From NCBI GenBank assembly GCA_024275215.1, contig JAJRZO010000282.1:1-9242 (forward strand): a stretch of DNA of 9,242 bases, in the 5' to 3' direction. The position numbers and the translations under genes were made by a program. Below the pieces are notes generated by a model. It searched no databases. It saw only the letters and a list, made by a program, of their open reading frames with translations, and was not told where the DNA came from. Source of the stretch: Candidatus Zixiibacteriota bacterium (lineage in GTDB: Bacteria > Zixibacteria > MSB-5A5 > JAABVY01 > JAHJOQ01). Positions 1-7,376 of the stretch are shown in pieces (the first letter of the stretch is position 1; every line of letters begins with the position of its first letter).

Positions 1-1410
1 GGTCTTGATGAAATAGTGGCGACGATTTCCTCGATGCTCGAAAACATCACAGCTCGCAGTCATCCCGATCTTCCACGGCTTTACACTGATCGCGTGTTCT
101 CGATGGCGGGACATGGCACAGTTGTCACCGGCACGATGCGTGATGGTGAATTTAACATTGGCGACGAGGTCAGAATCATCCCGGGCGATCATACGGCGCG
201 GGTAAAATCTATACAGACACACAAGAAAAAACGGGATCAAACTCAGGTTGGATCGCGTGTCGCGCTGAATCTCAGCGGCGTAAATCATAACGACCTGTCA
301 CGCGGAAGCGCAATAACCCGAACGAAGTTGTACGATGGCACATCATCGATTGCAGTTCGTGTGACGATTTCACCGAATTCCGGGATCGAGCTTACTCACA
401 ATCGTATAGTTAAACTGATGATCGGCACTGCTAAAGTCAACGCGCGAGCATTTGTATTCAAAGATGATCGCCTGAAGCCGGGCACGAAGGGGATTTGCGA
501 ATTCCATTTTGAAGAAAAGGTTCTTGTAAGAGTAGGCGACAGATTTATTATCCGCCTGCCTACGCCTGATATTCTTGTTGGTGGCGGAACAGTTATCGAG
601 ACAGATTGTATTCGTCACTCACGGACCGACAAAAAGTCGCGCGCCCATTACGAGCGGATCGATGTGGACAGCATCGAGAACATGATTGAAGCTCAGGTCT
701 CATGGCTGGCGGGAGCTAAAAGACAGGGTATTCTCCATTCAGCCAATATTGCAAGAGCTGATGTCGATGCTGCTCTGGCAAAGATGCTTGAATCGGGGAT
801 TCTGACAAAAGCCGGTGAAATGTTTTGCCAGACCCGGCAGTTTGAAACTTATTCGCAGAGATTCGTTGATCGAGTCAGTAAGTATCACGAACAGCATCCG
901 GTACGGAAAGGAATCGCGAGGGCGGAACTCATTTCGCGTTCGAATATAAATCCTGATGTTTCTGACGCTGTGATTGGAAAGCTGATCGATAGTGGTGTAT
1001 TGTCTGCGAGCGGACCGCTGGTTCATTTGCCCGATCATTCCCCCAAGTTAAAACCGGAACAGGAACGACTTAGGGGTGACATTATTGCCATGTTTGAAAG
1101 CGACCCGAAGAATCCGCCATCGCGGAAACAAATCGAGGGCAGGTCATTTGCCATGAAAGATATTCTCAATTTCATGATAGATGGTAGCGAACTTGTGGAG
1201 CTTACCGATGGGATGCTGCTACAAGGCGCGGAATTCGAGAAGATCAAGGCTGGGGTGATCGCCAGAATTAAACAGAATGGCAAGATCGCTGTCTCTGAAA
1301 TCAGGGAGATGTTTGGATATTCGCGCAAGTATGGCGTGCCTATTCTCGAAAAGCTTGATTCGATTGGTGTTACGAAAAGAGTGGGTGATCACAGAGTGCT
1401 CGCAGGATGA
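1..1410 (+). CDS. selB: Selenocysteine-specific elongation factor SelB, 5'-truncated by the window edge
   Basis: SelB delivers Sec-tRNA(Sec) to the ribosome at UGA codons marked by a SECIS hairpin, in the cytoplasm. The frame is open from base 1, so the gene starts outside the window; the GTG at 16 is internal. The 469 visible residues begin at the end of the GTPase domain (GLDEI). Next comes the domain II signature, with DRVFSMAGHGTVVTGT at about residues 30-45, then domain III ending at TPDILVGGGTVIE. Winged-helix modules follow. The last one carries the typical SelB ending, with SRKYGVPILEKLD and GVTKRVGDHRVL. SelB is usually 600-650 residues, so the G1-G4 GTPase motifs lie upstream. It ends in TGA inside an ATGA overlap with the next gene, which suggests translational coupling. 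Its presence implies that the organism makes selenoproteins. Family assignment is secure. Confidence 0.95.
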   Translation, partial: GLDEIVATISSMLENITARSHPDLPRLYTDRVFSMAGHGTVVTGTMRDGEFNIGDEVRIIPGDHTARVKSIQTHKKKRDQTQVGSRVALNLSGVNHNDLSRGSAITRTKLYDGTSSIAVRVTISPNSGIELTHNRIVKLMIGTAKVNARAFVFKDDRLKPGTKGICEFHFEEKVLVRVGDRFIIRLPTPDILVGGGTVIETDCIRHSRTDKKSRAHYERIDVDSIENMIEAQVSWLAGAKRQGILHSANIARADVDAALAKMLESGILTKAGEMFCQTRQFETYSQRFVDRVSKYHEQHPVRKGIARAELISRSNINPDVSDAVIGKLIDSGVLSASGPLVHLPDHSPKLKPEQERLRGDIIAMFESDPKNPPSRKQIEGRSFAMKDILNFMIDGSELVELTDGMLLQGAEFEKIKAGVIARIKQNGKIAVSEIREMFGYSRKYGVPILEKLDSIGVTKRVGDHRVLAG

Positions 1411-3011
1411 CCCGACAGTCCGGTACAAAACTACTGTTCCATTCAGGGCGAATCAGGACGCTCGATCCGTCGGTTCCGGCAGCGCAGGCGATGGTAATCG
1501 ATGGCGGTCGAATTACATGGACAGGTATGAACAGAGATATTCTCGGAGTGTCTGTCGATGAATATCGCATGATCAACCTGAGCGGCATGACAGTATTGCC
1601 ATCGTTTGGCGATGCTCATGTACATTTCGCATTCTTCGCACAATCTCTGAGCAATCTTGATCTCGATGGCTGCACGTCATATCGAGAAGTGCTCCAGAGA
1701 GTGAAGAAATATGTTGCGAAATTACCTAAAGGCGCATGGATTGTCGGCAAGGGATGGAGCAAAGATCGATGGAGCGATGGCAGGACTCCTCACAAAAAGG
1801 ATCTTGACAGGATAGCCCCGGACAATCCAGCCTTGATACTCTCGAAAGATGAACATCTCCTCTGGACGAATTCGCTCGGACTGAAGAAGGCGGGAATCGA
1901 TGCGGCTACACCCGATCCTGCAGGGGGAAAGATCGATCGTGATGTCAACGGCGAAGCGACTGGTATCTTAATCGAAAATGCAGCATCTCTTATTCATCGC
2001 GTAGCTGGAAAACCCTCGAAGCGCGATACTTTCAGGATGATCGACGAAGCCATTTCGCATTGTCACCGTGCAGGCGTAACATCGTTGGGCAATTTTGATG
2101 ATATAGATAATTTCGGATTACTTCAGGACTATCATAACAGGAAAGGGCTGAAGCTCAGAATCAGGCAGTATATACCTGTTCGTTTTCTTGATGAAATGCT
2201 TGCACTCAAACTCAGGTCAGGATTTGGTGGGGCATGTCTGAGTATCGCCGGAACCAAGATATTCGCAGATGGCGCGCTTGGTTCGCAGACGGCACTGATG
2301 TTTGAACCGTATCGAAAGAACAAAAACAATTACGGTATGGAGACGACATCTGATAAAGAGATGAAGCGACTGGTGCGCGCGGCGGCATCGAACGGAATAG
2401 CATGTGCAGTTCACGCCATCGGTGACCGCGCGAATCATCAGGTATTGAATGCGTTTGAGAGTATCAGCAGGAGACATCGTAAACTGAGACACAGGATCGA
2501 GCATGTTCAGATCATCAGGACTGATGATCTCCGGAGACTTGCAGGGTTAGATATTATTGCATCAGTGCAGCCATCGCATTGCAGTTCAGATATTGACTTG
2601 ATGAAGAAACACTGGGGAAATCGCGCAAAAAATGCTTATCCATTCAGAAATTTAATCGATTCAGGGGCACATGTGGCATTTGGATCTGATGCGCCTATTG
2701 AGAAGCTCGACCCGTTTATCGGGATTCAATCGGCAGTGACGCGCAGGTCATTTGACGGTACGATGTCTCATCAGTTGGGACAGCGTCTGTCCCGTGTCGA
2801 GGCTGTCGCCGGATTCTCCTCCGGTGTGGCGTATGCTCTCGGTGATGAAAACCTTTTCGGGACAATAACTCCCGGGAAAAGTGCCGACATAGTTATACTG
2901 GAACAGGATCCGTTTGATGTTAAGCCTGATCGGCTGAAGGATATTGAAGTTCTTGCAACTTTCTTTGAGGGCAGGTGTGTGTATGGGAAGGAGTTCATCT
3001 ATAACAGATAA
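1407..3011 (+). CDS. YtcJ-type metal-dependent amidohydrolase (Amidohydro_3)
   Basis: This 534-residue protein is a full-length member of the amidohydrolase superfamily, YtcJ/Amidohydro_3 branch. Such enzymes hydrolyse amide or similar bonds using metal in a TIM barrel; the substrate cannot be told from sequence. Metal-site candidates are the HxH pair H71/H73 after the first barrel strand, K284 in KIFADGALGS, H336 in HAIGDRA, H366 in HRIEHVQ and D428 in GSDAP. The small beta domain is formed by the N-terminus (GRIRTLDP, IDGGRI) and the C-terminus (TPGKSADIVILEQDP). No signal peptide is seen, so it is probably cytoplasmic. The ATG at 1407 overlaps the selB stop as ATGA, and only a weak CAGG stands before it, so translation probably depends on ribosomes finishing selB. 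Family is clear; physiological role is unknown, and no link to selenium is evident in the sequence. Confidence 0.92.
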   Translation: MTRQSGTKLLFHSGRIRTLDPSVPAAQAMVIDGGRITWTGMNRDILGVSVDEYRMINLSGMTVLPSFGDAHVHFAFFAQSLSNLDLDGCTSYREVLQRVKKYVAKLPKGAWIVGKGWSKDRWSDGRTPHKKDLDRIAPDNPALILSKDEHLLWTNSLGLKKAGIDAATPDPAGGKIDRDVNGEATGILIENAASLIHRVAGKPSKRDTFRMIDEAISHCHRAGVTSLGNFDDIDNFGLLQDYHNRKGLKLRIRQYIPVRFLDEMLALKLRSGFGGACLSIAGTKIFADGALGSQTALMFEPYRKNKNNYGMETTSDKEMKRLVRAAASNGIACAVHAIGDRANHQVLNAFESISRRHRKLRHRIEHVQIIRTDDLRRLAGLDIIASVQPSHCSSDIDLMKKHWGNRAKNAYPFRNLIDSGAHVAFGSDAPIEKLDPFIGIQSAVTRRSFDGTMSHQLGQRLSRVEAVAGFSSGVAYALGDENLFGTITPGKSADIVILEQDPFDVKPDRLKDIEVLATFFEGRCVYGKEFIYNR

Positions 3012-3017
3012 GAAGGT
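3010..3017 (+). promoter_or_regulatory. Shine-Dalgarno site fixing the start at 3022
   Basis: AAGAAGGT lies just after the amidohydrolase stop (3009-3011) and five bases of spacer before ATG 3022. The frame is open further upstream to a TTG at 2944, but that start would lie inside the amidohydrolase gene and would put 26 residues ahead of a textbook signal peptide. The ATG at 3018 is out of frame. Confidence 0.7.
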
Positions 3018-3021
3018 ATGT

Positions 3022-4545
3022 ATGAGAATAACCCGGTTGTTGGAAACGGTTGTTATTGCGTTACTCTTGCTGATATTGGTACCGGCCGCAAATGCGGCAG
3101 TGATAGAGAAGGCATATCTGATTCATTCCACATTGAACAGTGATGGCAGATCGATTGTATCTGTATATGATGTCACAAGCCAGCGTTACACAACGATGTT
3201 TTCGGTTGTGCCGGGAGCCGGTTTCGCGAGGGTGACGCCGGATGGGTCGAAAATATGGTTCTTCTCCGTGACCGAGGGCAGCGCTGAAATATACGAGGTC
3301 TCATCTGATGAACTTGTTGGTACTGTCAGCCTCGATGGCCCTTCGACTGACGCTGTCTTTTCGCCTGATGGATCGACTTGCTATGTTGCATACAGATCAG
3401 CGAGTAATAACAATGGGGTGTCATTCATCGATGTTGAGTCGCTGATGAGCACATCTTCGGTTGAAATCGGCGAAATTCCAGCGTCACTTGCCCTGACAGA
3501 AGATGGCGCCAGATTATATGTCGCAAAACCAGCGGATAATTCTCTCGTAGTCATCGACACCAAAGAGGCGAAAGCTGTTCGCACACTATTCACCGGTATC
3601 GAACCTGTGAGTCTTGCTCTGGGGTTTGATGACAAACTCCTGTTTGTCGCAAACCGGGGCGTGGAGAGGGGAGCATCCGGCGGATCGAATGTCACTGTCA
3701 TCAACACTGAATCCGAGAAGATCATACGTGTGCTTGAGAGCAGTAGAGGAGCATGCTTTGTCGGTATCTCACGAACCGGGGACAGACTCGCTGTTTTACA
3801 TTCCAGCGGGGGAGCGACTGACAGCATGTGGGTTTATGCAATCAGGTATAATGGCTCCGATCTCACCGCACAGATTGTTGGCAAAACCGAGATCGGTCCA
3901 GATGTGCTGTCCGGGGCGCTCGATCTGACAGGAGAGGAATTGGCCGTGGTGTCTCACGACGGCGCAATGGTATCGACCCTCGACATATACGAACCGGGGA
4001 TACTGACTGTCTTGCCCAGTGAAGATGATATTAAGTCCCTGTCAGTAACTTTTGCAGCAGTTGATCTCGATGCTGAAATTGCCAAATGCGATGCGGTCAT
4101 CAATTCAGAATCATCGGATGACGAGATTCAACTCGCATATTTCAAGAAGGCATATCTTCAGTCAACAACAGGTGATGTCAATTCGGTCGTCGAAACGTAC
4201 AGCAAGATTATCGACAATTACGCCGGTACTCCCGCTGAGACGAAAGCGCTGTTCAAGCTGGGTAATCTTTGCTATGACAACAAGCTTCTTGCCAATGCGG
4301 CAGATTATTATAACAGGGGACTTGCAGCTTACGCAAATTTGCTTGCTTCTGAGCCTGACGCTTTGAAGTATAAACCTGAAGGATTGCTTGATGCCGCAGA
4401 CAGACTTGTCGAGCTGTCAGACAAGATCGACACAGACTATTTCGTAACTTTATACAGGCTCTATTCCGCTGTCCCTGTGGTGCTTCCCGAACTACCGAAA
4501 TTGTTTTTCACGTTCGGTGTCGCCCTGAAAAAAGAGGGAAACTAG
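3022..4545 (+). CDS. Exported beta-propeller/TPR protein, N-terminal part ending at an in-frame TAG
   Basis: From ATG 3022 the segment encodes 507 residues. Residues 1-25 form a Sec signal peptide: MRITR, a Leu/Val/Ile-rich core, and an ANA/A cleavage site. Residues of about 60-335 are blades of a YVTN/WD-like propeller, with repeats such as PDGSKIWFF, EDGARLYVAKPADNSLVVID and DDKLLFVANRG. Residues of about 350-507 are helical TPR repeats, for example ETKALFKLGNLCYDNKLLAN followed by ADYYNRGL. It is probably periplasmic or surface-exposed and may be a binding scaffold; no catalytic motif is seen. It lies ten bases after the amidohydrolase and is probably co-transcribed. The oddity is the end: the TAG at 4543 falls in the middle of a TPR repeat, and the same frame continues to 5289. 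The complete gene is therefore likely 3022-5289 (755 residues if the codon is read). Confidence 0.85.
   Translation: MRITRLLETVVIALLLLILVPAANAAVIEKAYLIHSTLNSDGRSIVSVYDVTSQRYTTMFSVVPGAGFARVTPDGSKIWFFSVTEGSAEIYEVSSDELVGTVSLDGPSTDAVFSPDGSTCYVAYRSASNNNGVSFIDVESLMSTSSVEIGEIPASLALTEDGARLYVAKPADNSLVVIDTKEAKAVRTLFTGIEPVSLALGFDDKLLFVANRGVERGASGGSNVTVINTESEKIIRVLESSRGACFVGISRTGDRLAVLHSSGGATDSMWVYAIRYNGSDLTAQIVGKTEIGPDVLSGALDLTGEELAVVSHDGAMVSTLDIYEPGILTVLPSEDDIKSLSVTFAAVDLDAEIAKCDAVINSESSDDEIQLAYFKKAYLQSTTGDVNSVVETYSKIIDNYAGTPAETKALFKLGNLCYDNKLLANAADYYNRGLAAYANLLASEPDALKYKPEGLLDAADRLVELSDKIDTDYFVTLYRLYSAVPVVLPELPKLFFTFGVALKKEGN
4543..4545 (+). other. In-frame amber codon inside a TPR repeat
   Basis: The codon order is GAG GGA AAC TAG AAA TTT GCG AAG. 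Read through, this gives a TPR core: G of FG at repeat position 8, G at 15, the TAG at 17, A at 20 and F at 24. Position 17 in TPRs is normally Tyr or another large hydrophobic residue. TAT or TAC differs from TAG by one base. A nonsense mutation or base-call error is the simplest reading. Pyrrolysine insertion is possible but less likely, since TAG also ends two nearby frames (5287 and 6161). Confidence 0.75.
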
Positions 4546-5289
4546 AAATTTGCGAAGAAATGTTTTGCCGAGACTGAAGATGGAATAATCGAATTGCTGG
4601 ATGAGTCGATGCTTCAGGAGATGAGAGCGAAACTCGCGCTTGTTCGTAGTGACAGCAAAGCTATTCTTAAGGCGAGAAAGATCAAAAGCGCGATCACGCT
4701 CGACGGTCGGATGGATGAATGGTCGAAAGCTGATGTGCTGGAAATCGACACAAGGGAGCAGGTTGCTGTTAATAAACGACGTTGGATGGACAAATCCGAC
4801 ATCTCGGGGAAATTCTCAGTTTGCTATGACAAATTCAATATTTATATTTCCGGCAGTGTGCTTGACGACAAGATATATCATCGTGACAAGGATGTGGCTG
4901 ATTATGTCGGTCTTTATCTTGATGTACGGGATGGCTCCGGTGAGTATATTACTCGCAGCAAGACGATGGACGATGGTGTTATCGCTGTAAAAGTATATCC
5001 TCCTGTTGATAAAACCGGGTCTTTCAGAGTATCAACAGATGGCCTGGTTCAGCCGCTTGTTGGGGGAATGATCGTTGAGGGCGGTTACAAGTTTGAGCTT
5101 AAAATACCGATCGCATATCTCCAGGGTTTCGTTCCGGACAAGAAACGCAGGATCGGTTTTGGGATAGAGATGTTCGATGTCGATTCCAATAATGAATCCG
5201 ACCCTCCCAAAGTCATCGGATGGATGATACCGACATACAGCGCTTTTGGAAAACGGTTGCCGGAGATGTTTGGAATCCTGTCGTTTTAG
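4546..5289 (+). CDS. C-terminal TPR end and CBM9-like domain of the same interrupted protein
   Basis: This frame continues directly from the TAG at 4543-4545 without a shift. It starts with the second helix of the broken TPR (KFAKKCFAETEDGIIELLDE) and a helical linker. From about 4675 a CBM9/DOMON-like beta-sandwich follows: the entry motif ITLDGRMDEWSKAD, then SGKFSVCYDKFNIYISGSVL, YVGLYLDVRD, an IPIAYL strand and a closing RIGFGIEMFDVDSNNESD. Such domains bind sugars, haem or other ligands, and are often the C-terminal module of exported proteins. If translated separately, the candidate starts are TTG 4594 or ATG 4609, and neither has a convincing Shine-Dalgarno sequence. A separate product would also lack a signal peptide, which makes no sense for this domain. 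I therefore treat it as the remainder of the gene at 3022. It ends with TAG at 5287-5289. Confidence 0.75.
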   Translation, partial: KFAKKCFAETEDGIIELLDESMLQEMRAKLALVRSDSKAILKARKIKSAITLDGRMDEWSKADVLEIDTREQVAVNKRRWMDKSDISGKFSVCYDKFNIYISGSVLDDKIYHRDKDVADYVGLYLDVRDGSGEYITRSKTMDDGVIAVKVYPPVDKTGSFRVSTDGLVQPLVGGMIVEGGYKFELKIPIAYLQGFVPDKKRRIGFGIEMFDVDSNNESDPPKVIGWMIPTYSAFGKRLPEMFGILSF

Positions 5290-5335
5290 TGCTATCTTGG
5301 ATTGAACAATGGATTGTAATCAAGGGAGTTAAACG

Positions 5336-6163
5336 ATGAATCGATTTTGTGTTTTGGCGATTCTATTGTTGCTTGTTTTAAGCTGTTCGAATAAGAAAGA
5401 AACCTCTGACAATCTTGTGTCATCAAAGTACACGCTCCTCATTGAGAAGACTCGTGATTTTGACTCAACACTTGTTGAGCGGTTTAACACAGCTCTTGCC
5501 GGCTCCGGTATCCCGAAAGTCGTGAAGTTTATGTACGGGCTTGAATTTCCCGAGATACTTCCCGGTATTACGGTGTTCTCGCATCAGTACGAACCCGGAA
5601 AGAGTTCTGAGGCGTTGACTATCTGTTTTGATGCTGTCCAGGAACGGTTCTATGTCCTGATGGATCGTTCTTTCGACAATGATTTTAATGAAATGGTCGT
5701 TGGTAGATTCGAGAATGTTGATGAGCAGCAGGCGTTCAAGCTCGCGGCTGTGTATGTTTACATCAGCCATCACCCAAGGATGATAGTATGCAGAGGCGCG
5801 GATTTGTTTCTCGAACCTCGCCTGCGTCACTATATGAATGAGTCGTTTGTTCCGGAACCTGGCGGCTATCAGAAAGAATTCTCGAATGACTGGTGGGCAT
5901 GGGTGGCATTCCCAAGCGCCAACAATGAATACCGGAGATTCTACGACACGTATTCAGACAGCATCAGCGAAGCGGCGTTTGTCAGGGATATACCGAAAGG
6001 TACTTTTGGAGTGCCGACTGTGACAAAGAAGGGTATTTATTACGAAGTTGTATTCTATGGCCTCCCAATCGACGGATCAAACGAAGTCAATCGGTATTCA
6101 GTTCGTGTTGCGATGAACGGTCGCATTCACGATGAAAGTGTTGAAACTGCCTATTACTATTAG
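5336..6163 (+). CDS. Putative lipoprotein of unknown function
   Basis: The protein has 275 residues. The N-terminus MNRF plus a Leu-rich core ends in the lipobox VLSC with C17 as the lipidation site, followed by a polar SNKKETSD linker. It should be exported and anchored in a membrane by signal peptidase II processing. The mature part is a mixed alpha/beta domain rich in Phe and Tyr, with an aromatic stretch NDWWAWVAFP near residue 185 and a beta-rich end (GIYYEVVFYGL, RYSVRVAMNGRI). I do not recognise the family. The start is supported by AGGGAG at 5323-5328, seven bases before the ATG. It lies 46 bases after the propeller/CBM9 gene with no terminator between, so it probably belongs to the same operon. 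Its last codons YYY-TAG run into a repeat-like end at 6163, so the C-terminus may have been altered by an insertion. Confidence 0.8.
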   Translation: MNRFCVLAILLLLVLSCSNKKETSDNLVSSKYTLLIEKTRDFDSTLVERFNTALAGSGIPKVVKFMYGLEFPEILPGITVFSHQYEPGKSSEALTICFDAVQERFYVLMDRSFDNDFNEMVVGRFENVDEQQAFKLAAVYVYISHHPRMIVCRGADLFLEPRLRHYMNESFVPEPGGYQKEFSNDWWAWVAFPSANNEYRRFYDTYSDSISEAAFVRDIPKGTFGVPTVTKKGIYYEVVFYGLPIDGSNEVNRYSVRVAMNGRIHDESVETAYYY

Positions 6164-6309
6164 GGCTTTTTGAAAAACCTGTAAACAGATATAAAAAGTT
6201 AACACGGTAGCTGTGTTGCTGTGTGATTGGTTTAATGCAAACAATGTACCATTTGCAGGGGCACAGCCCCTGCAATCACTCGAATGGGATTTTTGCAGCA
6301 AGCCTTTAG
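6163..6309. repeat. Possible small palindromic element with imperfect terminal inverted repeats
   Basis: The left end has GGGCTTTTTGAAAAACC from 6163. Reading inward on the - strand from 6309, the right end has AAAGGCTTGCTGCAAAAATCCC. Both share GGCTT, TG, AAAAA and CC in the same order with a few mismatches and gaps. Between them lies AT-rich non-coding DNA with a perfect hairpin at 6253-6275. This looks like a decayed MITE-like element sitting between the convergent lipoprotein gene and the - strand gene. No target-site duplication was identified, and the end similarity is partial. Confidence 0.4.
6253..6275. repeat. Perfect 10-bp hairpin with a three-base loop
   Basis: TTGCAGGGGC (6253-6262), loop ACA, GCCCCTGCAA (6266-6275). 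The hairpin lies in the gap between convergent genes, but neither strand has a run of T after the stem, so it is not a canonical intrinsic terminator. Its GCAGG...CCTGC base and triloop match two other hairpins at 7325 and 7358. Confidence 0.75.
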
Positions 6310-6333
6310 GCGAATTCCTCGTGATGAGATTCG

Positions 6334-7140
6334 TTAACCTGCGCCGATAAGTTTGAATACTTCATCCGGCTTGAGAGTACCATGCACGCCGAGTGCTTCT
6401 GACATTTTTTCGTAGAGTTGCTGGGCAACCTCTTTCGCTCGATCAACAATCTCTTCAGGATAGATTGCGCTTTCTGCTGCGGCGAGATTCTGCTGGGCGT
6501 TGCTCAGGTTTGCCTCTGTGACTGATTTGGTATCGAGTTTCCGGTCATCATTGGCTTTGAGCGCTTTTTCGACACTTTTCTCGGCTGCTTCAGTTACCTG
6601 ACGTGTGGCGGTGGCATTTTCAGGATTGACCTGGAGTGCCTCAGTCTGCGCAGCCATGCTCAGGCTATCCACATCGATTTTTACAGGCTTAAATTCAGTA
6701 AGATCGACTTTCTTGAAAATCCTCCTATAGCCTGATATTTCTTCTGCAAGTTTGCGCTGAATCGCCTCGAGTGAATCCGAATCGCCTGATGCAACCGATG
6801 CAAGTTGGTACAGCAGCGAGTTAATGCGTGTAAGGCTGTTCTTGAGCGTGTCGAGTGCGGAATACTGGATACCCTGCGCCTGTTCCGGCTGATACCGAAC
6901 AGCTTTCTCAGACTGCCCGACGGATATGTCGTTGATCACAGCAGCATCTTTGAGTAGCCCCATTTCCTCCTTAAGACTTTTTCGGGACTCGTGAATTTTA
7001 TCGGCGAGATCTGGATTGTAAAGATAATCCGCAGCCTTCACATTTTCGTTGCTGACCTGAAGCTCGACTTTTTTCACTTGCCCGGTCTGTACCGGTTTGG
7101 GTTTGAGAAGATAAGTTGCACTGTCAATCCTTTGAATCAT
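6334..7140 (-). CDS. Cys/Trp-free helical protein, possibly flagellin-like
   Basis: This is the only - strand gene in the window and encodes 268 residues. I chose the ATG at 7140 because AGGAGT (7148-7153, - strand) stands seven bases upstream; a TTG at 7182 would add 14 unlikely residues. The protein has no signal peptide or membrane segment, contains no Cys or Trp, and is almost entirely helical. Residues of about 100-145 (ALDTLKNSLTRINSLLYQLA, then SDSLEAIQRKLAEEISGYRRI) follow the pattern of the flagellin D1 rod. ANLSNAQQNLAAAESAI near residue 220 recalls the flagellin C-terminal helix. The usual flagellin N-terminal signature is absent, so this is a hypothesis; a general coiled-coil protein is the alternative. 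No flagellar genes are visible beside it. Palindromic repeat DNA flanks it on both sides. Confidence 0.75.
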   Translation of the reverse strand: MIQRIDSATYLLKPKPVQTGQVKKVELQVSNENVKAADYLYNPDLADKIHESRKSLKEEMGLLKDAAVINDISVGQSEKAVRYQPEQAQGIQYSALDTLKNSLTRINSLLYQLASVASGDSDSLEAIQRKLAEEISGYRRIFKKVDLTEFKPVKIDVDSLSMAAQTEALQVNPENATATRQVTEAAEKSVEKALKANDDRKLDTKSVTEANLSNAQQNLAAAESAIYPEEIVDRAKEVAQQLYEKMSEALGVHGTLKPDEVFKLIGAG

Positions 7141-7147
7141 AGCACAA

Positions 7148-7153
7148 ACTCCT
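7148..7153 (-). promoter_or_regulatory. Shine-Dalgarno site for the - strand gene
   Basis: On the - strand the sequence reads AGGAGT, seven bases before the ATG whose complement is 7138-7140. It is the strongest ribosome-binding signal near this gene and sets the start at 7140. No clear -35/-10 pair for this gene was found between 7154 and 7320. Confidence 0.75.
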
Positions 7154-7324
7154 GTTTGGTAGTTCCGTTGTTCTGTGCGCAACCATCGTGCCGGGAATTT
7201 ACCGACAATAATATCTGCCGTAACAGCTTATGATTCATCTAGTTGTCTGATACAGCCGGTTGTGCCAGATTCGGTGAACTATGGGAAGAATCCTATAGAA
7301 TATCGGTGTGGATAGTCTTGTAGT

Positions 7325-7345
7325 GCAGGTGTCCCCGACACCTGC
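7325..7345. repeat. Perfect 9-bp hairpin with CCC loop
   Basis: GCAGGTGTC (7325-7333), loop CCC, GACACCTGC (7337-7345). It lies upstream of the - strand gene in non-coding DNA. No T-tract follows on either strand. It shares a GCAGG/CCTGC base and a triloop with the hairpin at 6253 while the inner stem differs with matching changes on both arms. Confidence 0.75.
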
Positions 7346-7357
7346 CGTTATTCTTCG

Positions 7358-7376
7358 CAGGAGTGAAGCACTCCTG
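7358..7376. repeat. Perfect 8-bp hairpin with AAG loop
   Basis: CAGGAGTG (7358-7365), loop AAG, CACTCCTG (7369-7376). It follows the 7325 hairpin by 12 bases and touches the left end of the MITE-like element at 7376. No T-tract follows. Confidence 0.7.

Noticed and set aside
1408..1410. selB UGA stop as a selenocysteine codon
   Set aside because: The protein already ends at the normal SelB C-terminus, and no SECIS-like structure was recognised.
2944..3021. Upstream TTG start for the propeller gene
   Set aside because: It lies within the amidohydrolase gene and would bury the signal peptide; the ATG at 3022 has a good Shine-Dalgarno sequence.
3381..3827. 148-codon - strand open frame opposite the propeller gene
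   Set aside because: It is an antisense shadow of a clearly coding propeller frame with no start signals of its own.
6253..6275. Hairpin as a bidirectional terminator between convergent genes
   Set aside because: The stem is strong, but no T-run follows on either strand.
7254..7267. Sigma-54-like site on the - strand (TGGCAC...GC) for the 7140 gene
   Set aside because: The GG and GC elements are two bases too close, so it does not meet the -24/-12 spacing.
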